A stretch of 64,000 nt of DNA from Lasiosphaeria ovina (taxonomy: Eukaryota > Ascomycota > Sordariomycetes > Sordariales > Lasiosphaeriaceae). Below the pieces are notes generated by a model, which saw nothing but the letters and a program-made list of their open reading frames with translations, made no database searches and was not told the DNA's origin. The translations under genes were made by a program, and so were the position numbers. Positions 1-11,667 of the stretch are shown here, piece by piece. Location of the stretch: NCBI GenBank assembly GCA_033439765.1, contig JAULSN010000016.1:62001-126000 (forward strand), read 5' to 3'. How positions within the stretch are numbered: the first letter of the stretch is position 1; every line of letters starts with the position of its first letter.

Positions 1-494
1 TTCAGAAACTTCAGATTTGGCACGCCAACGATGGTGTTTGGCGCTTGCAGTTCAGTTCGATACGAAGATTGCAGGCCAGGGGCAAAAGTACTGGTTTCGT
101 CGCACGGCCAAAATACGTGGACAGCGAGATGATGTCTGACTCTCTGGCCTGTACGCAATTGTTGGAGAGCGGTACAAACACTGATGGGTAACGAGCCCGA
201 GTCGGACACACATGCGAGTGCTGCGCCCGTGGTTTCATGTTGACCCCAGCCAACCAGGAACCAATGCGCTCTCTTGGAGTGCTGTTATCGCCACTGCAGC
301 TGACTGACTGCCCTGTGCCACAAGCAGAGTCCGAGAAGATGCGAGATCGACCAGCTCAGCCACATTGTATCCGTAATGCGTACAACAACACCACGTCATG
401 CAATTTAGCGCTGGCGGATCGATCCGCTTCGACTATGAAACCCCTGCCCTTTGCGAATTCCTAGGTTTGCTTATATGTGGCATCCCCATCCGAA
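1..494. other. Intergenic, upstream of DUF3176 gene
   Basis: No convincing gene is visible here. Short overlapping open frames occur on both strands, but none shows a recognisable motif or plausible composition. The last 150 bases are the likely promoter and 5' leader of the downstream membrane protein gene. Confidence 0.5.
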
Positions 495-2630
495 ATGGTC
501 GTGTTCTCAATCGACGGGCACAGCAGCGCCACCATGAACTCCCAGTACAGGAACCTGACCCCGACACCGCCACCACGGGGCGGCTACTCCTTCGCAGAAG
601 GCGAAACAGAATGGACACTCCCAGCGCCGAGCGAAATGACGTCGCTGCACTCACAGCAGCCCTCAACTTCGCTCCCACCATCACCGAATCCGGCCCGACC
701 TGGCGCGGTTGCGTCCTTGTTCGCGATACCGAAATCCATCCTGCGATGGGTCGACCGTCAAATAGACGACACATGGAGCCTGGAGCTCCTGGCGCTCGCC
801 CTGTCCATTTCATCGCTCATCGCCATCGCGGCAGTTCTCGGCGCCTACAACGGCCACGCCATCCCCAACATCCCCGGCGGCATCACCCTCAACACCATCG
901 TCTCGATCCTCTCAGCCGCTGCCAAATCGAGTCTTTTGCACTTTGTAGCCGCCAGCGTCGGCCAAGCGAAATGGGACCGCTTTGACCGGCGACAGCAGCT
1001 GGGTCGGCTTGGCAACTTCGAGACGCTCGACGAGGCCAGCAAAGGGCCGCTGGGGTCGACCAAGATGCTCCTCTTTGGCGGACGGGGCGCATGGTCGAGC
1101 CTAGCAACGCTCGGGGCCGTCGTGACGGTGCTGGCGCTCGCAGTCGAGCCGTTCGTGCAGCAGGTTGTCGGATACGCGGACCGCACAGTCACTGTCTCCG
1201 ACGCGGCGTCCTCGGCAGACACGGCATGGGCCGACCGTCTGCGTGCGCCCTACATCCTTGAAGCCGGCGGCGAGGACCCCTTGTACACAGCCTACATCAA
1301 CGCGATCACCGGCGCCATTTGGAACAAGGCATCCGCGTACCCACGACCATCCGTGCACTGCCCAACAGGCGACTGCACCTTTCCCCCCTACCAAACGCTC
1401 GAATGGTGCGCCGAGGCCGAGGTGCTGTCCGACCCAGGTGCCGCAGCAACAGTCGACTGCAGCATCGCCTTCAATAAAACCGACTTTGCAGACATCTACA
1501 ACGACTTTGCCCAAACCGGCAGCCGCCGCAATGCCACGCGCGACTGCACCATCCGCTTCGTCGACGGCCGCAGCCCGCCCCTTGTCTCGAAAATCCAATT
1601 CTCCCTCGAGGGCGGCAACGGGCCCCTAGTCACAAACCCGGCGGGAAAAGAGCCAGACTATAAGACCATCTTCCCAACCATGATCGTGAGCTCGTTGTAC
1701 CAGGCGGCCAACGACAACATCTTAGCCAACAACGGCACCACAATCCTGGGAGTCCGCAGCCCCGTACTCGCTATGTCCTACGCGCGATTCGACACCGATA
1801 ACACCTCCTCGCCCGAGGTCCCACCACAACACATGACCCTCGTCCACCTAGAGCGCGCCGTCCTCAGCCCCTGCATCGCCCAACGCACCGCCGGCGTGAC
1901 GCGCGGCCAACCCCGCACCGACGTCCAGGCGCGCGCGTACGGGACGACCGGAGTCTCCTACAACAAGACCGCCGCGGACCCGAACAACATGTTCTGCTGG
2001 TCACCCGACCACGACAGCAACTCCAGCAACATCCCGCCCTTCTGCACCCAACTGCTGCAAACATGGCCCCGCGACATATCAGACCGCCTGACCGGCCGGT
2101 TTACCACCGAGACTTTGTTCAACGCCAACGGCCAGAGCGTCAATTGGCGTTGGCATCCGAGCATCGACGTCAAGTCGCCCTCGTCCGAGGACGTGCTGCG
2201 GCAGATCCAGTCGCGCGGGCTCGGCGAGACGGCGCACGTCATAGCCGCGTCGTTGAATAATCTAGCATACGAGAACGGCGATATAAGCGACAGGGTGCTG
2301 GGGAGTTATATGGTCAACGAGAAAATCATCGAGGTCCGGTGGGCGTGGCTTGCCCTGCCGTTTGCGTTGGAGGTTATAGGTGTAGCATTGTTGCTGGTGG
2401 TTATGTTGAGGACGAGAACAGCGGCGGGATTGTGGAAGGGGTCGATTTTGCCTGCATTGTATGCGAAGCTGGAGACGCATGGCCAAGGGTATACCGGAGA
2501 GGAAGTTAGCGAGAAGCAAGACGCCTTCAAGGTAGTGAGGGTGAGTGAGTTGAAGAGAGAAGCCAAAGCGGCACAGCGTAGATTAAAGACACCAGATGGC
2601 GGCGAACGGGTTGTCTTTAGCGTCCAGTAG
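495..2630 (+). CDS. DUF3176 family multi-pass membrane protein
   Basis: Single-exon frame of about 711 residues. A Pro/Ser-rich N-terminal tail of about 80 residues is followed by a membrane segment beginning LELLALALSISSLIAIAAVL and the block KWDRFD/RRQQLGRLGNFETLDEASKGP, which I recognise as the signature of fungal DUF3176 proteins. A second hydrophobic segment (ATLGAVVTVLALAVEPFVQQ) comes next, then a large Cys- and N-glycosylation-rich segment, probably outside the cytoplasm (CPTGDCTFPPYQTLEWC is typical of the family), and a last membrane segment near residue 620 (LPFALEVIGVALLLVVML). Function is unknown for the family. The start is uncertain: ATG at 495 is the first in frame, but ATG at 534 has a better context (gccaccATGa) and would remove 13 residues. 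Family assignment is firm; role is not. Confidence 0.85.
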   Translation: MVVFSIDGHSSATMNSQYRNLTPTPPPRGGYSFAEGETEWTLPAPSEMTSLHSQQPSTSLPPSPNPARPGAVASLFAIPKSILRWVDRQIDDTWSLELLALALSISSLIAIAAVLGAYNGHAIPNIPGGITLNTIVSILSAAAKSSLLHFVAASVGQAKWDRFDRRQQLGRLGNFETLDEASKGPLGSTKMLLFGGRGAWSSLATLGAVVTVLALAVEPFVQQVVGYADRTVTVSDAASSADTAWADRLRAPYILEAGGEDPLYTAYINAITGAIWNKASAYPRPSVHCPTGDCTFPPYQTLEWCAEAEVLSDPGAAATVDCSIAFNKTDFADIYNDFAQTGSRRNATRDCTIRFVDGRSPPLVSKIQFSLEGGNGPLVTNPAGKEPDYKTIFPTMIVSSLYQAANDNILANNGTTILGVRSPVLAMSYARFDTDNTSSPEVPPQHMTLVHLERAVLSPCIAQRTAGVTRGQPRTDVQARAYGTTGVSYNKTAADPNNMFCWSPDHDSNSSNIPPFCTQLLQTWPRDISDRLTGRFTTETLFNANGQSVNWRWHPSIDVKSPSSEDVLRQIQSRGLGETAHVIAASLNNLAYENGDISDRVLGSYMVNEKIIEVRWAWLALPFALEVIGVALLLVVMLRTRTAAGLWKGSILPALYAKLETHGQGYTGEEVSEKQDAFKVVRVSELKREAKAAQRRLKTPDGGERVVFSVQ

Positions 2631-3430
2631 ATAGGGGTATTGGAGGAAAAGAAATTCGATGTCTCCACGAACCGGAAGATGTGGATTATCAGTCCAAGTG
2701 AACGTATCGCAGAAACGCTTCAGATTCAGGGATAGACAGCATCGCTGCTTGGTTGGATCGAACCGGCGGTCCCCCTGGAAGACTAGGTTAGACATGGCCG
2801 AGTACTTGTACAACGATACATCGTGATAGTAGTCCGTCATCTAGACTAGTGGAAAACTCGACACCGATTTTATGGAAGACACACTATGTCCGTATTGGCA
2901 ACCATTTTCCTCATCAATGCCCACGCACAAAAAAATGTCTTTTAGCATCCAAGACCAGTACGCAAGATAGATGCCCAACCGAAGCGCAAGGACGAGGAGA
3001 GAGAAAAGACCGATGCATGTGCCGCAGAGGACATGCAGGCCGTCATACAGAATCCACCGGGCCAACCCGAACAGCAAGGAACCAGGCCTGAGGGCAAAGG
3101 TCAGGCCAGGTAGGACAACAACAAACCAAAATGACCAAACAGTTTCATGACAAAGGCGGAAGGCGGACCTCTCGATCACCACTAGAACTCTTTTACAAAG
3201 CCACCGCCTTGATTAAACCGAAGCTGGTGATCCCTCAAATCGGCCCAATTACGGAGCTCCTGCTCCTCGTCGTCCATAGCCCCGGAGCCGTCGCCGGTGT
3301 GGCCGGGTTCATGCCCGGCCCCGTCTTCTCGAGGCGCATGAGAATATCGACAAACTGGCTTAGGGGCTGCTCGGCCTTGAGGGCCACAAGACCCTTGCGC
3401 TCCGGGGCGTCGTTAATAAGGGTCGAGGCA
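2583..3430 (-). pseudogene. Decayed protein-coding remnant (unknown family)
   Basis: Three minus-strand frames with protein-like composition lie end to end. From about 3430 a frame reads LINDAPERKGLVALKAEQPL then QFVDILMRLEKTGPGMNPA; it shifts to one containing DDEEQELRNWADLRDHQLRF near 3270, is stopped, and is followed at 3182-2841 by a hydrophobic frame (LPGLTFALRPGSLLFGLARW, then LFSLLVLALRLGIYLAYWSW) and at 2840-2583 by a soluble-looking tail that overlaps the end of the DUF3176 gene. Frame changes and stops suggest one broken gene, though unrecognised introns could explain part of it. I do not recognise the family. Confidence 0.3.
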
Positions 3431-5259
3431 ACCTAGCGAATCTTGTTAACCAGTGACCCCCCGTTACAGCAGCGCGTTAGGAAATAAAATCTCGTTAAAC
3501 ACTATAACTTCCAAAGTAGGGAACTGCTCCTGAGCAGACTTTGAGCGTTCCTTCAAAAATAGTATACTAGGTAGGTGTGCTGTATAGAAATTTGTGCTTT
3601 AATTAGTAATTCCAGCGGAGATGGCCTTATAGGAAGGTAAACTGCTACTGGATAACCTTAGATGTGAGAGGTGTTTAACCAGGGCTCAACGCTGGCGGAG
3701 CGGGCTTGGGATTCGAATTAGGGGCCGGAAAGAAAGAAGATAGGGAAGCCTTTAATAGGTGGATGGGATGTGATTTGGAGGAGGGGGGTGATGTGGCCGG
3801 AGGTGGGGAAGCGGTATATGATGATAAGAGGGGGTTGGGGGGTGGAGTCGGATATTGTGATGACGATTTAGGGGTTTGCTAAGAGGTAGGTGTTGATGAG
3901 AGGTAGTAATAGGATTTAAGCGTATGGTAACTGGAATGAACGGTTAGATTATAGTTTAACCATTAGCTTATGGGAAGTCATGAGGAAATGTAAGTGCGAG
4001 GCTGACATAAGACACGAGAGTGCGATACGCTGTGGTCACTGGTCACTACATTGGGTCATCTGTCAGGTTGGCCGGTGATGATAATTGCCATGAAATACAG
4101 CTTCCAACCCGGGTCGCCGCCGCTCGCCATGTCAACTGCACTGCCACCATTCATTGTCTTGTCCGTGGTAGGCCGAGAGAGACAAATCTGGGTGTCTCAA
4201 AAACGCGAGTCCCTAGACTCTTGATATGAGCGGCCTCGGACGCCACTGCGGAGACATGGTGATGATTCACTGAAAAGACTCGCCCTCCCTTATCCACCCT
4301 CACCACCAACATACCAAGAAAGGAATTTAAAGCTTCGTCATCTCAACAAGTTTGGAAATTCCTTGTGGTGTAGTTGGCTACTACGTTCGGCTGCATAGGA
4401 AAGGTCACATACCGAAAGGTCACTGGCGGCGACGCCTTGTTTTTGCGTTTTGACACCCCACGTCGGCATTCTGTTGGAGGGGCTGGATGTGCCTGCACTA
4501 GAGTATGCATTGAGTTTTTGACCCTTCGCGAAAATTTAAATCCTACTCCGGGGTAATACACCTACTCCGGGATAACACCCCTACTCCGCGGTAATAAATG
4601 GCACCTGTGGGCTTCGCCACCGCTATCCCGTTTTTGGTCAGAAGTACCAGAGCCTTCAGACAGGGCCAAATTTGGGTGCACAAAAGGATATGGGCATATT
4701 AATTAATGATTTATTCTTCCACCTTCATTTCCTATGACCTTTTGCAACCGGGCATTAAATGTGCTAATTGACGTAGAAATCAACAGGTATAACCTCCTAA
4801 GCAGCTTCAACGGCTGCGCGTAGCTCCCGCAGACCTAACCGCTTTATATAGTATTCAGAAGAGCTTGCAGTTACATTGTGGTGGTATGGATTTTTTGGGG
4901 GATAACTCTTGTATTTTATTTCTAGGTATATATACGTAGAAATTACAAGAAAGTGTACTTATTTAGAGAATTACGTCGATGGCTTGGAAAAGTGGGGGGC
5001 AAACAGCACCAGTGGGCCTCAGATACGGTGCTTGAGATGCACCAATAGGAAGCTAGTTTATACGCTCTGCGGTACGCTTCGAAGGATTGAGGTTCGTATA
5101 GCATCCTAGTACCAGGATTGCGTGCGAAGTGTAAATGTGACGTCACCCAAGCCTGTAAAGATGGGCTTCAAGGTGTTGCTATTTAAAAGCTACTATTCTC
5201 CATTCCTTAATACACCACAACGAGACAAAATCATCCCCTTCTTTTTACACCAACTCACA
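3431..5259. other. AT-rich gene-free DNA
   Basis: AT-rich and irregular, with many TA steps and no convincing reading frame. It contains a three-copy 19-bp tandem repeat at 4542-4598. The composition is compatible with old mutated repeat DNA, but no transposon protein or terminal repeat could be seen. The last 150 bases are the promoter and leader of the MFS gene. Confidence 0.5.
4542..4598. repeat. 19-bp tandem repeat, 3 copies
   Basis: Three consecutive 19-bp units begin at 4542, 4561 and 4580, each starting CCTACTCCG and followed by a (G/C)G(T/A)AA-rich second half. Differences between copies are confined to a few positions, so the expansion is fairly recent relative to the surrounding decayed DNA. 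Confidence 0.85.
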
Positions 5260-7038
5260 ATGTCCACCCCCATAAGCCCGCCGCCGTCCCCGCCTCCGGG
5301 CCCCACCAACGACAAACATGACCTGGAACTCTCCCCTTTCCCAAACCCCAATTTCCCCCTCCAAATCCCCCGCCCCCAACCCGCAAAACTCACCTCCGAC
5401 CTTCCTCCGCACCTCCCTCCAACACCCGCTCTCGAAATAGACTCCCTCCCCTCCTCCCCACCCCTACTATCCAAACCCCACCTCATCGCCATCATCGCCA
5501 CCCTCTCCGGCATCTCCTTCCTCAACACCATGGGCTCCGGCATCCTCATCGCCGCCCTCCCCACCATCGCGCTCGAAGTTTCTTTGCCTCAATCCCTCCT
5601 CCTCTGGCCCGCAGCCGTCTACGCCCTCTCCGCCGGCTGTTTGTTGCTTCCCCTTTCCGCCGTCGCAGACATCCTCGGCACCAGGCACCTCTGGATATCC
5701 GGCTCTTTTTTATTCCTACTATTCACATTAGCTGTAGGTCTGGCGAAGACTGGGATACAAATCATTCTGTTCAGGACGGTACAGGGGGCCGCGATGGCGA
5801 TGTGTTTACCTACGAGTGTAAGTATCATTGTAGGGGTGTTTCCAAGAGGGGGGTGGAGGAACGTAGCGTTTGCGATGAATGGGATGGGGCAGCCGTTGGG
5901 GTATGCGACGGGGCTGGTGTTGGGGGGAGTTTTTACGGGGACGGTAGGGTGGAGGTGGGCGTATTATATGATGGCGGGGGCGAATTTGGTAGTCTCGTTG
6001 GGAGGGGTTTGGGCTTTGAGAGGCACGGGGGGGAGACACGCAGACGGAAGGGGGAGGGGGAGGTGGGAGAGGTTGAGGGGGGATGTGGATTGGGTGGGGA
6101 CGGGAATGGTGAGCGTCGGGATGGGGGTGTTGTTGTACGTTCTGGCGGTGGCGCCGGGGGGGTATTTGAGTCTAAGGAGGCCAGAGAATGTGGTGTTGTT
6201 GGTGGGGGCCGTGGGGCTGTTGGGGACGTTTCCGTGGTGGATGGGACGGCAGGAGAGGAGGGGGAGGCCGGCGTTGATTCCGAATAGGCTGTGGAGGAAT
6301 GCGGCGTTTACGTCGGTGTGCGTGTCGGTGTTTTTCTGCTGGGCGGCGTTGAATGGGATTGAGTACTTTAGTACGCTGTTGTAAGTGATGGACCTGGTGG
6401 TTAACTGGAAGGCTGCAGTGTGAAATGGACTTGCTGACGATGGGCAGTTTCCAGCAGATTCAGGGGCTATCGCCGCTCCAAAGCTCGATTCGGTTTCTGC
6501 CGCATGTTTTGATGGGTGCCGTCGTCAACATCCTCATGAGTTATCTGATCTCCCGGGTGAAGGTCTCGACTCTTGTGGTGCTGTCGGCTGTCGTGACGCT
6601 GGTCGCACCCCCGCTGATGGCCACGGTCAAGGTGGATGCGAACTACTGGCATGCCCCTTTTTGGGCTATGCTGCTCTCCCCGGCGAACCCTGATGGTAAC
6701 TTAACCCCCTGACCGCATACTCGGCACTACTAACAGACATAGTCCTCTTCACCGTTTCCAACCTTGTCATCTCCGACGCCTTCCCCCTCGAATTCCAGTC
6801 ACTAGCCGGAGGAGTCTTTAACGAGGTGGCGCAGTTCGGAAACTCGGCTGGACTTGCCATCATGGGAGCTATCGCCGCCTCGGTAACGGAGCACTCAAGG
6901 GAGGCTGACCATACAGCTGCACTGATGGAGGGATACCGAGCTGCCTTTTGGACTATTTTTGCGTGCTGTGCCGTTGTCTTGGTGGTTTCGCTTGTTGGAC
7001 TGAGGAACGCCGGGACTGTGGGGAAGAAGAGGGAGTAG
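5260..7038 (+). CDS. MFS drug exporter, DHA2 (14-helix) type
   Basis: Three exons: 5260-6380, 6448-6695 and 6743-7038, sum 1665 nt, giving 554 residues. Intron 1 starts GTAAGT and has a TGCTGAC branch; intron 2 starts GTAACT with CTAAC before the acceptor. A Pro-rich cytosolic tail (about 75 residues) precedes a first helix with NTMGSGILIAALPTIA, the DHA2-type helix 1. Later come a GTRHLW loop, FRTVQGAAMAMCLPTSVSII (motif C-like antiporter region) and WRWAYYMMAGAN. Expected function is proton-coupled export of toxic compounds or secondary metabolites at the plasma membrane. Start at 5260 is used because the preceding in-frame codons from 5122 are not conserved-looking and 5260 has context cacaATGt. 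No biosynthetic cluster adjoins it, so the substrate is unknown. Confidence 0.88.
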
Positions 7039-7123
7039 GCGAGCGCCGGTCCTGTCCACACGAGTCAGCAACTCCACAGCTCTCCCACTTCAGCAAGCTA
7101 TCTAGCTACAATCTTCATCACAG

Positions 7124-7193
7124 TCGGGTATGGTGTAGTGGTTACATCGCTGATTTTCACTTCGTACCTAGTCTGGGTCTCACCGAGGACTTT
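7124..7193 (+). pseudogene. tRNA-Glu-like relic
   Basis: The 5' half reads like a eukaryotic tRNA-Glu: an intact A-box (TGGTGTAGTGG), then ACATCGCTG and TTTCAC where the TTC anticodon would lie. The 3' half is degraded: no proper T-loop (GGTTCGA is absent) and the 3' end does not pair with the 5' TCGGGTA. Most likely a dead tRNA gene or tRNA-derived repeat. Confidence 0.4.
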
Positions 7194-7619
7194 ATGGATA
7201 TGGTTAGCTTAATGTTGAAGAGGGCGAATGATAAGGTCGGTCATGGTCGCGTGAAATGTAATGCGGCTCCGCAGTCTGTCCAATGAAGGCGCAAGGCTAC
7301 GAATCACATTACGGCATTACACACACACCTCCCGAGCCGGCTGTCGAATAGCAGCATCGCTAATAAGCCAACGCGGGCAGTGTTGTAATTACGCACGCGG
7401 GTGCGGGGATTAGAAACTGGCCCTGTGGAATATTCTTTAATTACCTCTTTTGCTGTCTTGTGATGTCTTGTCTTTCTGTCTTTTTCCATTTGAACTACCC
7501 AAGGGAAATAGGTGGTGCCTAATCGTTAACCGCATAATTAGTGAGTTTCGACACAAAATAACGAGGCACAATTTATATATCGACGGTCATTAACTCTAAC
7601 CTCTCTAATTAGGCACCGG

Positions 7620-8140
7620 AATCTTCAATAGCCCCACGATAGTCATAAGAGGCACCAGAAACACTAGCGCAGCTATAATACTCTAGCTATTTGGTATAGC
7701 ATACGGTTTGTCGGGAGCTTACGTCTATATCGAGTACGGCCTCAATATACCTCGCAATATTATCGAGGGCGTTGAATAGGCGGTTCCACGTAATGGCGGC
7801 GATCTCCACTATCTATAGTTCGTCTATCGCTTTTGGTCCTACGGAAAGGGCACCGTGCTACCCATCGGTTGTCTGTTCGGCACTAGCTTCATCTGCAATG
7901 GTAATATGGCAAGCAACTGTACCAGCTGTGCCCTGCGAGTCTTGTAGGCCGCGGATCCCAGCAGCGAGCCCGGTAACGGCAAGGTGCGAGGCATTGCTGT
8001 AGTTACGGCATTCGTTGCGTGTACAATCTATGCCGTCTCCCGTAAGGGGGTGTATTCCTCAATAACACCTTTGCCGTCATTAAGATCTGTGTTTTGCTCT
8101 TCATCATCTTCACAGCCGTGGCCGATACCATCATGCCTTT
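7620..8140 (-). pseudogene. Decayed coding remnant, unknown family
   Basis: The minus strand shows protein-like segments interrupted by stops and frame shifts. One includes EDDEEQNTDLNDGKGVIEEY near 8110-8050; the next frame has GIDCTRNECRNYSNASHLAV, then GLAAGIRGLQDSQGTAG, a stop, and after another stop IAAITWNRLFNALDNIARYI at about 7770-7700. The Cys and Gly spacing looks like a former secreted protein, but I do not recognise the family. The surrounding sequence is TA-rich, consistent with mutational decay. Confidence 0.35.
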
Positions 8141-8289
8141 GGTCTAATGTCCCGACACATTCCCACCGAAAACTTGGCCCCTAGTAATGCCTTTCATCTC
8201 ACCAGATACCAATGGCTATGCAGCGACCTTTCTCTCCATCAGTGACTTTTCCCTGCAGCCTGGGCTTTTGCTAGCTCGCGCCAACAAGA

Positions 8290-9876
8290 CTACAGCTTCC
8301 AGTCGGGAGGGAGGCGGTGTTCCTTAGCGGAAAACGGCGTCTTCCCGGCGAGAACGGTTGCCGGTATACCTGCGAAGGCGAGGAACTCTTCTGCCAATTT
8401 GAGTAACATTTGGTCGGAGCCTGAGGGCAGCGTTAGCTCAGCAGACACCAAGAAGCCAGTGGGGCCGGGGCGTTCCGACCTTTGGCGCCAGTGAGTGAGA
8501 CCGCCACCGGGGCATACTCGATGGTCTGGGAGATTTCGGAATGGTATTCGTACTGCCCGACTAGGTAACCTTGGTTTAGCTCTAGTGTCCCGGGTAAAAA
8601 AAGGCTTTGACTCACTGCAGATGACCAACTCTAGCAGTTCTGCAAAGCTCGAGCTGAATTCTTGGCCGAATCCGTAATCTCGGCCAGCGTTTGGTGTCCT
8701 AGCACAAATCGTGCAAAGTCAGCAACAGCCCCCTGATCACGCCTTGTTACCTTTGATCTTACTCCTTGAGCGTGTCGCGATAGTTGAGCTTCCAAGTCCA
8801 GCGGTCGACCATGACGGCAGTCGAGCTCGTTTCTGGGTCCGCTGACAGATATTTGGATTGAAACCACTTATTGTACGCGTCCACCTGTTTCCACGCACCA
8901 GCAACATTCTCGGGGGTAATCGTCGTGACATAGGGCCTGCGGTTTTTCGTCAGAAATTCGGCTTCCATCCCGACGCCGAGTAGGTATCCAGAATGCTTAC
9001 CAGCGATTTTTAATGGCAGGCGGGAGGTATGGGGCCTTGCCAAACTTTTCCGCGTACTCCTTCGCCCACCTGGACTGGTAGTCGTAGCTTGCTGGGCCGT
9101 GGATCCGCTCATACGTCTGTAGAAATCGTATCAGCAAGGCCCTCGTCCGGCTTTGCCGAGGCTCGGCGCCTACCAACTCGCCCCCCATGATCTGCACGTA
9201 CACGTTGACGACTTTCAGGTGCCACTCCTCCAAAGTCTCGGCCTCGACGAGCGCATTGTTGATGTCGTTCTCGGCCAATTCCACGGTCGCCGGGCCCATG
9301 ATGCCCGCCCGCGCCATGCGCGCAATGAAGGCGCGCAAGTTGACATACTCGGCCTCGTAGGCGGCACTCTTGGCTTCATCTTTCTTTAAACTCCTTGCGG
9401 GCCAAATCCGGTGTCCACTGGTCCCGTTCCTCCCAGAGATACGACCTGAGCTGCGGGAGCTCTGCCCACAGCCTCTCATGGCCGGACCAGGTGCTCACGA
9501 CGCCCCGGTCCCGGAGCGTGAGCTGCGTGAGAAAAGCGACGACGCAGTCCTGCACCGGATGGCTGTGGGGCACCTGCTGGATAAGCTGCAGGACTGGGTC
9601 CCAGAGATTCCATACCATGTTTTGGACCGTGTCTTGTCTCTTGCGCGGCGTGTCACAGCTGGAGAGGGCTCGGCCCATCGCGTCGTCGATGGCAGCCACC
9701 CCGGCCGCTGCTGCCTCGGCCATATCCTCGGGCGCCAACGACGTCGGCAGGAAGATACGCTCCAGTGCTTCTCTGGTGTCTTTCCATCCGAACCCTTCCC
9801 TTGGCTCAACCAGTATTATCCGAGCCAGCTTCCGCACCTCGAAGAGGTCGTCCCTAGTGCTTTGACGACGAGCCAT
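8290..9876 (-). CDS. Six-exon gene of unknown function, possible DUF3632 relative, with one frame break
   Basis: Hand-built model: exons 9876-9174, 9116-9001, 8936-8763, 8698-8616, 8569-8480 and 8420-8290. All five introns have GT-AG ends and most have good branch points (CTGAT, CTGAC, CTGAC, CTAAA, CTAAC). The exon sum is 1297 nt, one base more than a multiple of three. The extra base lies near 9385, where the first frame ends in EFKER-stop and the next continues DEAKSAAYEAEYVNLRAFIA. Without it the product is 431 residues. A 52-nt GT-AG intron ending beside the TTTAAAG tract would also restore frame but lacks a clear branch point. The YVNLRAF and EEWHLKVVNVYVQIMGGEL blocks resemble fungal DUF3632 proteins only in general pattern; the C-terminal half is unrecognised. 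It could be a very young pseudogene, a sequencing error, or an intact gene with a cryptic intron. Confidence 0.6.
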
Positions 9877-11667
9877 GTTGTGCGGTGTTGACTTGGTAAT
9901 TATTAATCACTTGGGTCGGCGCTGGAATGAATGCTGAGTATCTGCCTAATTAGTGTCTTGTCAATAGTACAAAGAAACTCGGAAAGGGTGCAATGGCTTC
10001 TGCTTTGGTAGTATATATTATCCTTTCCCAGACTTATCGGCGGCTTTGCAGGTACTTATAGGGGCGCGCACATAGAAGACTTTTCGCAAACCCAAAGGGC
10101 CACGTGTGTTTTGCTAATGATTTGTCCGAACAATTCTAGTTAGACCGTGACTTATTTAATTAACATTTCGCCTACATAACAATAACCATTATTTATTGAC
10201 AATCGCCCTGTTTATATCGGTCCTCGGCGGTAGAGCCCCTCGCGAACGTGTCAAAGAGTTAATTAACCAGGTCTGATCGCTTCTTTCATGCGCTTCCAGA
10301 AGCAAACACACAAAGACGTAGGCAAGAAAAAAGCTAGGAGGACGCAAGACAATATCTTAGCGCCTCGAATAAAGAGAACGAACGTACATCCACGGAACAA
10401 AGCCCACAAGGGGACGTTGGGGTAAAGTATGTCGGGCCGTAAGCTCCAATTCCCAGTTTGGATATTTTCCTGGTTTTGGCATTCAATTCTCGAGTCGAAT
10501 GATTGGTTCCGCAAGCTGACTGCTCCCCCACAGACTAGGGTGGGCATTCAAGGTGGTATCCGGGACAATTAGTGAATATGCTACTGTTGCCAATGCCGAT
10601 AATTACCATCTCGGGAATTCCATAGGTGGTGATGAACTGGTGGTTTGAAGTAGTAATTAGTACACACCGAGGCTGGCCGACGAAGAGTTAGTTCATCGAG
10701 CACGTGTGCGAGTGAGTAGGGATGAGAAAGGAAAGCCAGCAGAGCCATAAACTTTTGGCTTACTCGAAGTGCCTGGGTGCATCAATGCATATAGACAGTT
10801 GACAACGCCTGCCTGCTGACCTATCGGATGCCATCTCGGGCGGCTCAAAACCGGCAATACCCCCCGGACCTCGGGATGCGCTGCCTATTATACCAGTCCA
10901 TGGGAGGTTGACGCTCTAGTTGAGCCACTGTACCGATATCTCGCCAGGACGAGCCCGTTTGGGGTCGATTGATTTTTGGACTACTCAAATTGCACGTAAT
11001 ACGTCGCTTGGGCTATCCTTCCTTGGCGCCGGGACACACGGAAGCAGTGAGAAAGCCGAGAGCGACCACATCTTTCTTGGGCACCGAGGCAGCCCACAGC
11101 TGGCAACATGGTAGGGAGAGGAGGATTGAAAGTAGCAGATTTCACCGCCAAGGCTCCGATTATCTCTGACAGTGCAACATAGACATTTTCGGGTGGCTAC
11201 TCCAGTTCAGGCACATGTGCATCCGCTTCGTGTATGATCTCACTTTCCCAAGGCATACATTGCAAACACCCCGACGACCGCATATTGTCAGTTCCAGGCC
11301 TCGTGGCTGAGCAAGTCTCTCCCCGAGGGCACTTGGCGCTCGCGCTTGGCAATTGCTGGCCTTCAACGTGTTGGCACGGCCGCTAGGCGCGCAGTATTAA
11401 CTGAGACGCTGATTGTCCTTGAAGATGTCGACGCTGGTGGAGACGTTGTTGCCGGTCCCCACCCGGGTGAAGAAGCAATTGGCACCTTTTTTCTCTCAAA
11501 CCGCGAGAGTATATTGTCTCACCCATTCCACTTCAGCTATCCAATTCCTTTTCGCTCCAATACGCTTGTCCAACACTGCCTGCGGTCCTCCCCCTTTCGT
11601 ATAATTATGTACACCGTCGACCTAGAAGTCATGTACAGCTGGCTAATACCGCAAAACCCAAGCCCAT
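9877..11667. other. Intergenic, no gene seen
   Basis: About 1.8 kb between the six-exon minus-strand gene and the end of the amino-acid transporter. Only short frames of unlikely composition are present. The 9877-10100 part is the probable promoter of the minus-strand gene at 8290-9876. Confidence 0.5.

Noticed and set aside
3431..4000. Transposon in AT-rich decayed DNA
   Set aside because: No transposase, reverse transcriptase or terminal repeats could be seen; AT-richness alone is not enough.
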